Positions 27,071 to 36,067 of a DNA stretch of 64,000 nucleotides are shown here, one piece after another. The stretch lies in contig NZ_AP017295.1 in NCBI RefSeq assembly GCF_001548375.1, positions 4,560,501-4,624,500 on the forward strand, in the 5' to 3' direction. The stretch is from Nostoc sp. NIES-3756 (GTDB taxonomy: Bacteria > Cyanobacteriota > Cyanobacteriia > Cyanobacteriales > Nostocaceae). Positions within the stretch are counted from its first letter, which is position 1. Each line of letters opens with the position of its first letter. Position numbers and translations under genes: made by a program. The notes beneath the pieces are model-generated. The model made no database searches. It was not told the DNA's origin and worked only from the letters and a program-made list of their open reading frames with translations.

Positions 27071-27288
27071 TTTGTCACAAAAACATCTCTCTTTCAGCAG
27101 ATTCAACATTTAGTAATACCAGTTTCAAGAACTCTGAGAACTAATTAAGCATGTAGAAGCATAGAGATTCTCTGAAAAATCTCTTGCTATCAAGGAACTG
27201 AATCAAAATTATTTGTCCCAAAATCTTACTTGCTATTTGCTAACAGATCGCATAATCTAGACATTTAGTCGTAGCACTGTAGGAATTT

Positions 27289-27672
27289 ATGAACAAAAAA
27301 CTCATACTCAATTTGTTTGCTAGTTCCTCTATTTTTACATCGTTGATATCCACACTAGGGGTAATCAATCCTGCCCATGCTAATGTTAACTTAACTCAAA
27401 GGTTAATACATACAAATGACGGTCGTACCTGTATCACTAATCCTCATGGTCTGAAGGATTTTGTCTGTATTCGAGATACAGAAAGAGATCCAAAGGCTCC
27501 TCCTGCGCCTAAATCAATGGTAGTTTCATCGCAACCATCCAATAACACAGTTGCAGAACTGGATTTTACCGAGGAAGAAAGCGAGGCGGCTATTAGGATA
27601 TTTAAGTGTGACTGTCCGTATTGTATCAATTCTTTACGACAATTACGTGGTAGTGGCAACTTGGTGTACTAA
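27289..27672 (+). CDS. Small exported protein with C-terminal cysteine cluster, unknown function
   Basis: A 127-residue protein I do not recognise. Residues 1-31 form a Sec signal peptide (KK, hydrophobic core, cleavage after AHA). The mature part has an isolated Cys pair (CITNPHGLKDFVC), a proline-rich spacer, an acidic stretch and a C-terminal CDCPYCINSLRQL motif. Three cysteines in that cluster could bind a metal or form disulfides. It follows the polysaccharide polymerase gene on the same strand after 218 bp, so it may belong to the island or be independent. The last two thirds are strongly non-random in composition, supporting a real gene. Confidence 0.6.
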   Translation: MNKKLILNLFASSSIFTSLISTLGVINPAHANVNLTQRLIHTNDGRTCITNPHGLKDFVCIRDTERDPKAPPAPKSMVVSSQPSNNTVAELDFTEEESEAAIRIFKCDCPYCINSLRQLRGSGNLVY

Positions 27673-27892
27673 GTTGTAACGTATTACTTAATAGAAATTC
27701 TGGTTTTGTTTGTTATCGTCAAAAAAAGCATTTGTTCTAACCAAATATATCTACATTATTAAATCTATTTATAATTAATTGGTAAACTTGTACTTCACAA
27801 GATTGCTACTTTTTAAATGTGCTTTTTTACCACATTTAACTTTTATAATAGAAATTGCATAAGTTTTTTGACATATGTTAATAAATTAATGT

Positions 27893-27912
27893 GGGGCTTT
27901 ACCAACAGCCCC
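27893..27912. terminator. Hairpin between convergent genes
   Basis: GGGGCT (27893-27898) pairs with AGCCCC (27907-27912). It lies between the small exported protein (+) and the GT4 gene (-), which converge. No T run follows directly, so strength is doubtful. The rest of the 369-bp gap (27673-28041) is AT-rich without visible genes. Confidence 0.4.
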
Positions 27913-28041
27913 AACAAGTAAGGTTCATTCAACTTGCTGTAATTGATAATAATTAAAGGGGGATGGAGTATCACATCCCTCAATAAATAATAGAAATTAT
28001 CTCTGTTTTTTAACCTCTAAGCTCTACATCAAATCTATCCA

Positions 28042-29115
28042 CTACACCACACTCAGCACCATCTTTAACTCAGCATAAAGTGCCATAGTTTCTTGATTAA
28101 CACGCCCAACAGTTAGCCATTCTAAATTTTGTTGTGCTTGCTCTTGCCAATGCTTTAGTAAATGAGCATTACCAAGTAAATCTGTTAAAGCATTTGCTAG
28201 AAGCTGACTATTTTTAGGTGGGATTAAAATACCTGCTTGACCATTGTCTAAAGCCTCAGGAATGCCGTCTACATTAGTGGCAATGATAGCGCAGCCAGCT
28301 TCTCTAGCTTCGGAAAGCACAAGACCAAAAGGTTCGTGATATGAAGCGAGGACAAAAATATCAGATGCTAAAAGATAACGTTGCGGTTCTGGCTGAAAAC
28401 CTTCAAAATGAATACGATGATTGAAAGGTGTGCTTTGTGCTTTTTCCTCAAAAATTTGTCTGTCTGGGCCGTTTCCAATTATATAAAGATGTACTTGAGG
28501 AAATTTAGCAGCAATTTGGGCGAAAGCATCAATTAACTCACTAATGCCCTTACGTTGATACATGCCAGCTACAGTTGCGATCGCAGGTCGTTGTAACTCT
28601 ATAGGTATATACTCTCTAATATTGCGAGTGCGGACGCTACCCAACGTTCCATTGCAGATTACTCGCAATTTATGCTTAGGAATGCCACGTTTAGCCATTG
28701 ATTTAGCAACAGCATGGCTGACAGCAATGACTCTATCTGCTAATCCCATCAGTACTGCACTGCGTTGAAATTCGTTATGTACTGTGGCGACTAAGGCGTA
28801 ATCGGCAGAAGCTTTCAGGACTCTTCCTAACACTACCCCTGTCATCATATGGGCATGAACAATATCTGGTTGAAATTCTTTAATAATTGCTCGGTAATGT
28901 CGAGCAGCATTAATTAAATTACCAGGTGTTCTTGTTTGGTCTAACTGAAAGTGTTTAACACCATACTTTGTTAATAATGTTTCATATTCTCCGCCGACTG
29001 ATGCGACAGCTACATCATGATTATTTTTGCCTTGCAGACAAGCTAAGTCTACAGCTACGTTCACGATACCATTCCCAATTTCGCGGACGTGATTCAAAAT
29101 ATGTAGTATACGCAT
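28042..29115 (-). CDS. Family 4 glycosyltransferase
   Basis: A 357-residue GT-B enzyme on the opposite strand to the island. MRILHILNHVREIGNGIVNV is the acceptor-side start; ASYHEPFGLVLSEAREAGCA near 275-295 is the donor-side E-x7-E motif, and GMYQRKGISELIDAF marks the second Rossmann domain. It may add to the envelope polysaccharide or serve another glycan. It is divergent from the SulP gene, with a 461-bp intergenic region between them. Confidence 0.85.
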   Translation of the reverse strand: MRILHILNHVREIGNGIVNVAVDLACLQGKNNHDVAVASVGGEYETLLTKYGVKHFQLDQTRTPGNLINAARHYRAIIKEFQPDIVHAHMMTGVVLGRVLKASADYALVATVHNEFQRSAVLMGLADRVIAVSHAVAKSMAKRGIPKHKLRVICNGTLGSVRTRNIREYIPIELQRPAIATVAGMYQRKGISELIDAFAQIAAKFPQVHLYIIGNGPDRQIFEEKAQSTPFNHRIHFEGFQPEPQRYLLASDIFVLASYHEPFGLVLSEAREAGCAIIATNVDGIPEALDNGQAGILIPPKNSQLLANALTDLLGNAHLLKHWQEQAQQNLEWLTVGRVNQETMALYAELKMVLSVV

Positions 29116-29576
29116 CAGATTCAGCTAGTGTAAATTCTATTTACAAAAAATAACTCTCTATTTAGGGGCAATTATCCGGAAATTTCTGTTAATTGACATA
29201 ACTGTCCACCTAATAGAGCGATCGCCATAGGATATGGTTTTACTATATTTCATCATGTTTTAGACGTAGATTTGTATCCACAGATGCTAAGTGCCAAAGT
29301 ATTATGCTTTGGTGATGGCTTTGGTTGTTAAAGGCGATCTCTCATATTGTGTTAACAAGTCTGCTGGATCATCGTAAATAGCGTCGCCATACTGATTTGT
29401 ATTATGTGTTGTAGCTAAATTAATTGACGTTAATCAGTATTAGAGAAGCAACTTGGCAATGAGCTAAATCCACACTTCTCTACTGAATGCTGACTTATTT
29501 CCTGTGTTTTTCTTAACTTTATCTTAAACTAGTTAATATATTCTTAACCTAAATCTACATTTACTCTGCATCTGCC
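29116..29576. promoter_or_regulatory. Divergent intergenic region
   Basis: It should hold promoters for the GT4 gene (-) and the SulP gene (+). I see one HIP1 site near 29218 and a six-base hairpin CCAAAG (29294-29299) with CTTTGG (29307-29312), but no defined operator and no gene. Confidence 0.4.
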
Positions 29577-31283
29577 ATGTTAAAAAAGCATCACGTAACC
29601 TTACTTGGGCTACCGGGTTTGAAACGGTTGCAATCTTACCAGCGAGAATGGTTGCTCCCTGATGTACTGGCAGGTGTAACGGTCGCAGCTTACTTAATTC
29701 CTCAATGTATGGCTTATGGGGAGTTGGCAGGGGTGCAGCCTGTGGTGGGATTGTGGGCGATTCTGCCACCAATGATTATTTATACTTTGTTGGGGTCTTC
29801 ACCTCAACTTTCGGTGGGGCCGGAATCGACAACGGCTGTCATGACTGCGGCTGCGATCGCTCCTTTGGTAGCCTCTGACGGTAGCAATTATGCAGCTATG
29901 GCTTCTATGCTGGCTCTCACAGTCGGCATTATCTGTATAATCGGCTATATTGCTCGGCTGGGATTTCTTGCAGATTTACTTTCTAAACCAATACTTACAG
30001 GTTATATGGCAGGGGTTGCCGTAATTATGATTACGGGACAGCTTGGTAAAATTAGCGGCATTAAGATTGAGGCAAATACTGTCTTTGGTGAAGTGGTTGA
30101 GTTCTTCAGCAAGCTGAATCAAATTCATCAGCCTACGCTGATTTTAGGGGCGATAGTTTTAGCTTTTTTGTTCATCGTTCAGCGTCGCTTTCCTTCTGCG
30201 CCTGGGCCTTTGTTAGCAGTGTTACTAGCAACGGCTAGCGTAGCCTTATTCGCCCTCGACCGACAAGGGGTAGCGGTAGTGGGAGAGATTCCGGCTGGCT
30301 TACCGCATCTGGCTTTACCTAACTTTTCAACTCAAGATTTATCTACACTCATAGCTTCGGCAATTGGGATTGCGATTGTCGGCTATTCAGATAATGTACT
30401 CACAGCTAGGGCATTTGCTAGCCGTCATCAATATAAAATTGACGCGAATCAAGAACTTTTGGCACTAGGAACCGCCAATTTAGGTAATGGGTTGATGCAG
30501 GGTTTTCCGATTAGTAGTAGCGGTAGCCGTACTGCGATCGCAGATTCATTAGGAAGCAAAAGTCAGTTGTTCTCTTTAGTAGCTTTAGTTGTAGTTATCT
30601 TAGTTTTATTATTCCTCAGACCCTTGCTAGCACTGTTTCCCAAAGCCGCGTTAGGGGCAATTGTGATCTATGCAGCTACCAAACTCATTGAGATTCCCGA
30701 ATTTCTCCGATTGACACAATTTCGCCGCAGTGAGTTATTTTTAGCTGTGGTGACAACACTTGGAGTTCTACTGACAGATATTTTGGTTGGTGTGGGTATT
30801 GCCGTAGGTTTATCTGTAATTGATTTATTCGCCAGGATAGCACGACCACATGATGCAGTTTTGGGCGAAGTTCCAGGTTTACCGGGATTACATGATATTG
30901 AAGATTGGGAAAAAGCTAAAACTACCCCAGGTTTAGTAATTTATCGCTATGATGCGCCTCTGTGTTTTGCTAACGTCGAGGATTTCAAGCGCAGGGCATT
31001 ATTGGCAATTGAGGCGGAAACAACTCCTGTAGAATGGTTTTTGCTGAACACAGAAGCGATTGTAGAAGTTGATATTACTGCTATTGACGCATTAACCCAA
31101 TTGCAAAGCGAACTGGCTTCTAGAGGTATTACCTTTGCAATGACAAGAGTCAAACAGGATCTTTACAAACAACTAAAGAGATCGCAGCTTTTAGACAAGA
31201 TCGGAGTTGAACATATTTATCTTACCCTGCATACTGCGATCGCTGCCTTTCATGCCCGTGAGAAGGTAGAGACTAGGGGCTAG
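29577..31283 (+). CDS. SulP-family anion transporter with STAS domain
   Basis: A 568-residue permease. The N-terminal VLAGVTVAAYLIPQCMAYGELAG is cut here to its key part AYLIPQCMAYGELAG (about residues 36-50), the SulP signature helix. About 12 membrane segments extend to residue ~410, and a STAS domain occupies about 440-560 (NTEAIVEVDITAIDALTQL). Family members move sulfate, bicarbonate or other anions with Na or H. In cyanobacteria some are bicarbonate carriers (BicA), so substrate cannot be set by sequence inspection. Start ATG 29577 leads straight into the conserved region. Confidence 0.85.
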   Translation: MLKKHHVTLLGLPGLKRLQSYQREWLLPDVLAGVTVAAYLIPQCMAYGELAGVQPVVGLWAILPPMIIYTLLGSSPQLSVGPESTTAVMTAAAIAPLVASDGSNYAAMASMLALTVGIICIIGYIARLGFLADLLSKPILTGYMAGVAVIMITGQLGKISGIKIEANTVFGEVVEFFSKLNQIHQPTLILGAIVLAFLFIVQRRFPSAPGPLLAVLLATASVALFALDRQGVAVVGEIPAGLPHLALPNFSTQDLSTLIASAIGIAIVGYSDNVLTARAFASRHQYKIDANQELLALGTANLGNGLMQGFPISSSGSRTAIADSLGSKSQLFSLVALVVVILVLLFLRPLLALFPKAALGAIVIYAATKLIEIPEFLRLTQFRRSELFLAVVTTLGVLLTDILVGVGIAVGLSVIDLFARIARPHDAVLGEVPGLPGLHDIEDWEKAKTTPGLVIYRYDAPLCFANVEDFKRRALLAIEAETTPVEWFLLNTEAIVEVDITAIDALTQLQSELASRGITFAMTRVKQDLYKQLKRSQLLDKIGVEHIYLTLHTAIAAFHAREKVETRG

Positions 31284-31356
31284 ATTTAGGTTGTATTTTC
31301 ATGCTGGCTTTCACTAGCGTACCCTACAGGAATTAGACTACAGCAATATCTAACTA

Positions 31357-32318
31357 ACCTGAGTTCGGGATAAGGAAAGGGACAGGTACTAAGCTGAAAA
31401 TAGCGTTAAATCCAGCAACCTGTCCTATGTATAGTTTAGAAGCTTTGTTCTGTCATGTAGATGATTTCTGCCAAGCGTTTGAAGCGCAATGGCACAGAAA
31501 GCTATTGAGTCATGGAGCAATCAAACGCAAGAGAGAAAAAAGCCTATGCTTGAGTGAAATCATGACAATTCTCATCGCTTTTCATCAAAATCACTATCGG
31601 GATTTCAAGTACTTTTATTTAAACCAAGTCAAACAATACTGGAATAGTGCATTTCCAGGATTGCCCAGTTATCAAAGATTTATTGAATGGCTACCATCCA
31701 CCTTGATACCGTTATGCGTTTATTTGAAGCATTGTTTTGGTAGGTGTACGGGTATCGGTTTTATTGATTCTACTAGCTTGAAAGTCTGCCATAATCGTCG
31801 GATTTCCAGGCATCGGGTATTTAAAGACTTAGCCAGTCGTGGTAAGACTTCTGTCGATTGGTTTTTTGGTTTTAAGTTGCATCTTGTCGTCAACGAGTTT
31901 GGTCAACTATTAAATGTGGCTTTGACTCCCGGTAATGTTGACGACCGCCAACCTGTACATGATTTACTTAGTGGTCTGTTTGGTAAAATCTTTGCCGATA
32001 GAGGTTATGTGTCCCAAAAACTGGCAACTCAACTTTTAAATGACTTCGGCATTGAATTTTTTGCCAAGCCTCGTCGCAATATGAAGAATAACTTGATGCG
32101 TCTTCATGACAAGCTTTTGTCTCGTAAACGCTCCATTATTGAGACTATTAACGACCAACTCAAAAACATTTCTCAAATTGAGCATTCTCGACACCGTAGT
32201 CCCGTTAATTTTTGCGTCAACGTTTTGTGCGGATTAATTGCTTATTGTCATCAACCTAAGAAGCCTAGCCTACATCTGGACTGGGTTTTACCTTCTTATC
32301 TTTAACCCGAACTCAGGT
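31357..32318 (+). mobile_element. Complete IS982-family insertion sequence
   Basis: The 962-bp element has inverted ends: left ACCTGAGTTCGGGATAAGG (31357-31375) and right end, read in reverse, ACCTGAGTTCGGGTTAAAG (32300-32318), 17 of 19 matching. Direct repeats TAACTA flank both sides (31351-31356 and 32319-32324), giving a 6-bp target duplication. ACC termini, size and transposase fit IS982. The perfect duplication and intact gene suggest a recent insertion. Confidence 0.9.
31427..32305 (+). CDS. IS982-family transposase
   Basis: A 292-residue DDE transposase of normal length. The catalytic acids are visible in GFIDSTSLKVCHN (Asp114), KIFADRGYVSQKL and KRSIIETINDQLKNI (Glu). The HNRRISRHRVFKDLASRG segment and GFKLHLVVN are typical for the family. 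It lies fully between the inverted ends, with the stop codon overlapping the start of the right end. No frameshift, so the element may be active. Confidence 0.9.
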   Translation: MYSLEALFCHVDDFCQAFEAQWHRKLLSHGAIKRKREKSLCLSEIMTILIAFHQNHYRDFKYFYLNQVKQYWNSAFPGLPSYQRFIEWLPSTLIPLCVYLKHCFGRCTGIGFIDSTSLKVCHNRRISRHRVFKDLASRGKTSVDWFFGFKLHLVVNEFGQLLNVALTPGNVDDRQPVHDLLSGLFGKIFADRGYVSQKLATQLLNDFGIEFFAKPRRNMKNNLMRLHDKLLSRKRSIIETINDQLKNISQIEHSRHRSPVNFCVNVLCGLIAYCHQPKKPSLHLDWVLPSYL

Positions 32319-32387
32319 TAACTAAGTCAGATATTAAAAGTCAAAAATAAAATAAATAATTGACATTGTTATAATGAATGAGTTAAC

Positions 32388-32566
32388 TTCATAACAATCA
32401 GGATTTCAGCATCCGAATAGAACGTATAAACTCACTCCAGCCAGATATATTTTCTGAGTTCACTAAATGGGCAAAAAAAGCAAATATGGATGAAGATGTA
32501 GCCCAGCTAAGACGAACTCGGCGATCGCAATCTAGCAGATATATAGTTTCATCTCAACAAGGTTGA
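32388..32566 (+). pseudogene. Coding remnant upstream of the XRE gene
   Basis: A frame open from 32387 to a TGA at 32564-32566 has coding-like composition (QPDIFSEFTKWAKKANMDED) but no good start at its beginning; the only in-frame ATG, at 32486, would leave 26 residues. It lies just after the IS element and ten bases before the XRE gene, and could be the tail of a partner gene lost here. I cannot assign a family. Confidence 0.3.
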
Positions 32567-32575
32567 GGAAAACAT

Positions 32576-33016
32576 ATGGCTAATAACATCCTCGACAATA
32601 TTGACCTGCGGACATTGGGGGAACTCCTTCAACAAGTACGCAAGAAATGTGGCATGACTCAGGCTGATGCCGCCAAGGTGATTGATGCTGCACGTACCAC
32701 AATGATTGCTATTGAGAAAGGAGAACGTCGCCTCAAGGCTAATGAATTAATTAAACTGGCTCGTGCTTACGGACGTTCTGTTAGTGACTTTGTTCGCCCG
32801 CGTCCGGTGGTGGAATCTTTTGAGGTACAGTTTCGGGCCGCTTATCAACGTAGTGAGAAAGAAGAGGCAGAGATTAAACAATTTATTCTGCAATTAGAGG
32901 AACTTTGCCAGAACTATCTGGAACTAGAGAAAATTGTGGATTCGCCAGTTATGATAAACGAGCAATCGCATTTATGCAAAAGGAAGCTTCCCACATTCAG
33001 ATTCTATCGACCCTAG
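32576..33016 (+). pseudogene. XRE-family regulator, truncated (ImmA/IrrE-type N-terminus)
   Basis: Residues about 12-75 form a clear XRE helix-turn-helix (LGELLQQVRKKCGMTQADAA, then TTMIAIEKGERRLKANELI). Up to about residue 122 (QNYLELEKIVDSPV) the sequence reads like XRE proteins fused to an ImmA/IrrE metallopeptidase, which continue for some 250 more residues with an HExxH motif. Here the frame switches to unrelated sequence and ends after 146 residues. From about 32940 the coding signal moves to another frame. I infer loss of the peptidase part by deletion. The HTH could still be made and bind DNA. Confidence 0.6.
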
Positions 33017-33165
33017 AAATAATTAAGCATTGGTCAGAAACAGCAGGTCTAAATTCTTCAGAACTACGCGATGTACTCAAGACAATTAGGCTCAAGGGAC
33101 GTTACATACCATCAAGAAATGATCCTCTGCGAAGTTGGTGGGAAACTAACTTTCAAGAATCTTGA
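32974..33165 (+). pseudogene. C-terminal fragment of an unknown protein, fused behind the XRE remnant
   Basis: In a different frame from the XRE gene, 63 residues from ATG 32974 (MQKEASHIQILSTLEIIKHW to the end RSWWETNFQES) look like a real protein end; the frame stays open upstream to about 32910. No family recognised. It overlaps the XRE gene's tail by 43 bases. Either a small partner gene or the end of a gene joined here by deletion. Confidence 0.4.
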
Positions 33166-33201
33166 GCAGTGATTTTAGATTAAAATTGGCTTTACATAAC
33201 T

Positions 33202-33552
33202 TTAAATCCCTATAGCCTTATCGAAACGCAGCATTTCTAAACTTCTGTCACCGTAAACCCCTTCAATTTGTTGTTGACAGCACTCGATCGCAAAATCATT
33301 TAGTTCTTCAGCCTCAATACCATACATATCTTGAAATATCTCTGGTTCTACACGACAAAATCGGGGACGATTAGGGTAGATGCGACATTCTCTAGTATCG
33401 TGGTCGAAATTAATGCACCATCCACCTTCCCCTACCATGCTGAGGTAAAGCTCTAGTTCATCTGGTGTAAGATATTCTTCTATTTCTGGACGTTCTGCTG
33501 GGTCAAGATTGCAGCAAGCTCCACATTGTTTGACACATTGCCATGTTGCCAT
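33202..33552 (-). CDS. YkgJ-family cysteine cluster protein
   Basis: A 116-residue protein with the YkgJ pattern: CVKQCGACCNL near residues 5-15, then WCINFDHDTRECRIYPNRP and FCRVEP. The eight or so conserved cysteines probably bind Zn or an Fe-S cluster. Function in the family is unknown. It is divergent from psb30, 126 bp apart. Confidence 0.8.
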   Translation of the reverse strand: MATWQCVKQCGACCNLDPAERPEIEEYLTPDELELYLSMVGEGGWCINFDHDTRECRIYPNRPRFCRVEPEIFQDMYGIEAEELNDFAIECCQQQIEGVYGDRSLEMLRFDKAIGI

Positions 33553-33678
33553 TTTATGTTGTTTCCTATACTTTTATTAAGTAAATTAAATATCACAGGC
33601 GATCGCCGGATATGATCTAATACGGGTTTTGCAAATGCAACTGAGTAATTCTAAGACAATTGGGAGGAATGGAGACAA

Positions 33679-33801
33679 ATGTTTGAAGCTTTAGCCAACA
33701 TCAATTGGGAAGTGATCTTTCAGCTAACCTTTGTTGCATTGATTATCCTTGCTGGGCCGGCTGTGATTTTTGTCCTAGCATTCCGCAATGGCAACCTGTA
33801 A
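33679..33801 (+). CDS. psb30: Photosystem II protein Psb30 (Ycf12)
   Basis: A 40-residue membrane protein: [20 protein letters not shown] followed by a hydrophobic helix [14 protein letters not shown] and the end FRNGNL. The pattern [16 protein letters not shown] and a final RxGNL fits Psb30/Ycf12, a one-helix subunit at the edge of photosystem II in the thylakoid membrane. GGAG four bases before the ATG, plus GGGAGG a little further upstream, supports the start. The gene stands alone between the YkgJ-like gene and recJ. Confidence 0.85.
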   Translation: MFEALANINWEVIFQLTFVALIILAGPAVIFVLAFRNGNL

Positions 33802-33848
33802 TAGTTTCCAGTGCTGAGTATTGAGTGTTGAGTGATTGCAATTTACAC

Positions 33849-35972
33849 TCAGGACTCAACATTCAGCACTGATAATGCCTGCATAGCAGCTTGAATAATA
33901 GAATCGTATTGCGGTAACGATAGGTCAATTTCTAAAGCATCCTCACGGCTAGTTCCCAGTAATCCGATTGTACTACCTGGCTGCATGACCAAAACTTTGC
34001 CATCTGAGTTTTTAATTCTCAATTCGGGAAGTGAGTTATTTTCATAGACCCCACAAGTATATTGACGTTGATTGTGCTTGAAGGTAGTTCTTAAAGGTTT
34101 AGGCGAATGTGAATAAAACAGTTGTAATTGGTTGAGCGGTTCCAATTGCTTCTGAGCTAATCTCACACCTAGTAATTCCAACTCCAGGCTAGTATTACCA
34201 TTAAAATTATTCTCGCGTAATTTGTAAGCAATATCTAATCGTGGCGGTAGAGGGTAATAATCGCGCCAACGCCAAGCAATCGCCTTAAATTGATATTGTT
34301 GAGCGTTAATAGTTTGGCTAAGCGTAACTTTGATATGACCTTTGCCAACTATTTGCTGTTCTACAACTTGGACATTGGGTGTCCAGAATATGGGGTCTGG
34401 GTTATCGATACCGCAAGGATGCAAAGTATTTAACTGTTGGTAAAGTTCTTGATTGATTTGATTAAAGTTTGCTTGAGCATCGATTTGGAGTAATGGCTTG
34501 AGGTGCTGGAGTTGTAAACATTGATTGGCGAACTCACATAAACGCGATCGCAACACCTGTAAATTTTGCGTTGGTAAAGAAAATCCGCCGGCTGCTTTGT
34601 GACCACCGTATTTACCCAGCAAATCATGACAATATTCTAAAGCCTCAAACACATGAAACTCAGGAATACTCCTGGCTGAACCGCGAATATGTTCCTCATC
34701 TTCATAAGTACCGATGAACACAGGAACACCGTAACGTTCTACCAAGCGGGAAGCGACAATACCAATAACACCATGATGCCAACCCGGTTGGACAACAACT
34801 AATACCCGGTCTTGCTGTAAAGTGGAGAGAAATTGTGATTCTACATAAGCGATCGCTTGTTGTTCAATTTCCTCGCACATTTGCTGACGGCTAGTATTAG
34901 CCTGTTCGCATTGCATCGCTCGTTCTAAAGCTATTCCCTCATCATCTGTTGTTAATAATTCAATTACCGTTAAGGGATCACCTATTCTACCAACCGCATT
35001 GATACGTGGCCCCAAGCGAAAGCCGATATCTTCTGGTTTGAGGGATTTGGGAGTGGGGAGTGGGGAGTGGGGAGTGGAGAGTAAAACATTCTTCCTCTGC
35101 TCCTCTGTTCCCGTTGCTTGCACTCCCGCAACTTGAATTAGCGCCTGTACTCCTGGTAATTGGGATTTGGGTAACAGCTTTAAACCGCGTTTTACCCAGC
35201 GACGGTTAACACCACTGAGGGGAGCTAAATCTGCGATCGTTCCCAAGGTAAATAGTGCTAACATCGGCTGAATTAAGCCTTTGGTTTTGTCGAGTTTTTG
35301 GGCGAGGGATACTGCCAAAATATAGGCAACACCCACACCAGCTACACCCCTATATGGTGAAGATTCAGCGATGAGTTTAGGGTTGAGAATAGCGTCAGCT
35401 GGTGGTAATTTTTGGGGTATGTCGTGGTGGTCGGTGATAATGACTTTTAAGCCAAGTTCTTTGGCTCTGGCGATAGGTTCAAAAGCAGAAATACCGTTAT
35501 CCACAGTAAGAATTAATTTCACACCTTCACTATGAAATTCTTCGACAATGCGCTTGTTAATACCGTAGCCTTCGTGCATCCGGCTGGGAATAGCATAATC
35601 TACCTGAGCGCCTAAACTGCGGAGACTACGCAACAATAAAGCGGTGCTAGTCATACCATCTGCATCGTAATCACCGCATATAGCAATTTTACTTTGGGAT
35701 GCGATCGCCTCTTGCAACAACTCCACACTCACTGTCAAATCTGGAAATTCAGTTAATGGCGAGGGTAAATTTAAAGTTTCAGGCTCTAAAAATGCTTGTG
35801 CTTGTTCTGGTGTTTCGATACCTCGATTAATTAACAATTGACTAACAATAGGTGAGAAATTTGTTGCGTCTGCCAGTTTTTGAGCTAATTCTGTTTTTTG
35901 TAGGTGAATTTGCCAACGTTGGTTGGGTAAGCGCCTGGAAGGTTTTGATAATTGCGGTGGTCGGTCTAGCAT
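33849..35972 (-). CDS. recJ: Single-stranded-DNA-specific exonuclease RecJ
   Basis: A 707-residue DHH-family nuclease degrading single-stranded DNA 5' to 3' in recombination and repair. The motifs GDYDADGMTSTALL, VIITDHHDIPQ and GGHKAAGGFSL (DHHA1) are intact. C-terminal OB-like and extra domains explain the length, normal for cyanobacteria. About residue 300, just before SLKPEDIGFRLGPRINAVGR, a stretch STPHSPLPTPK does not look like RecJ; the DNA there is four perfect copies of a 7-mer (35049-35076). The insert keeps the frame and lies at a probable surface loop. Confidence 0.9.
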   Translation of the reverse strand: MLDRPPQLSKPSRRLPNQRWQIHLQKTELAQKLADATNFSPIVSQLLINRGIETPEQAQAFLEPETLNLPSPLTEFPDLTVSVELLQEAIASQSKIAICGDYDADGMTSTALLLRSLRSLGAQVDYAIPSRMHEGYGINKRIVEEFHSEGVKLILTVDNGISAFEPIARAKELGLKVIITDHHDIPQKLPPADAILNPKLIAESSPYRGVAGVGVAYILAVSLAQKLDKTKGLIQPMLALFTLGTIADLAPLSGVNRRWVKRGLKLLPKSQLPGVQALIQVAGVQATGTEEQRKNVLLSTPHSPLPTPKSLKPEDIGFRLGPRINAVGRIGDPLTVIELLTTDDEGIALERAMQCEQANTSRQQMCEEIEQQAIAYVESQFLSTLQQDRVLVVVQPGWHHGVIGIVASRLVERYGVPVFIGTYEDEEHIRGSARSIPEFHVFEALEYCHDLLGKYGGHKAAGGFSLPTQNLQVLRSRLCEFANQCLQLQHLKPLLQIDAQANFNQINQELYQQLNTLHPCGIDNPDPIFWTPNVQVVEQQIVGKGHIKVTLSQTINAQQYQFKAIAWRWRDYYPLPPRLDIAYKLRENNFNGNTSLELELLGVRLAQKQLEPLNQLQLFYSHSPKPLRTTFKHNQRQYTCGVYENNSLPELRIKNSDGKVLVMQPGSTIGLLGTSREDALEIDLSLPQYDSIIQAAMQALSVLNVES
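35049..35076. repeat. Heptamer repeat inside recJ
   Basis: GGGAGTG occurs four times in perfect tandem within the coding sequence, followed by a degenerate GAGAGT. Together with flanking bases it is read in frame as a short Pro/Ser/Thr-rich segment of RecJ. It belongs to the same purine/pyrimidine repeat family seen between genes. Confidence 0.85.
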
Positions 35973-36067
35973 TGAGCTATGGAGTCAGGTATCAACACAC
36001 AAAAGGGTGAAGCATTATATTATCCTCACCCCTGGTATTACTAACAAAATCTTACCAAACGTTTACT

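Noticed and set aside
32360..32375. TTGACA and TATAAT boxes after the IS element
   Set aside because: The two boxes are only four bases apart, so they cannot form one sigma-70 promoter. TATAAT alone may still serve as a -10 box.
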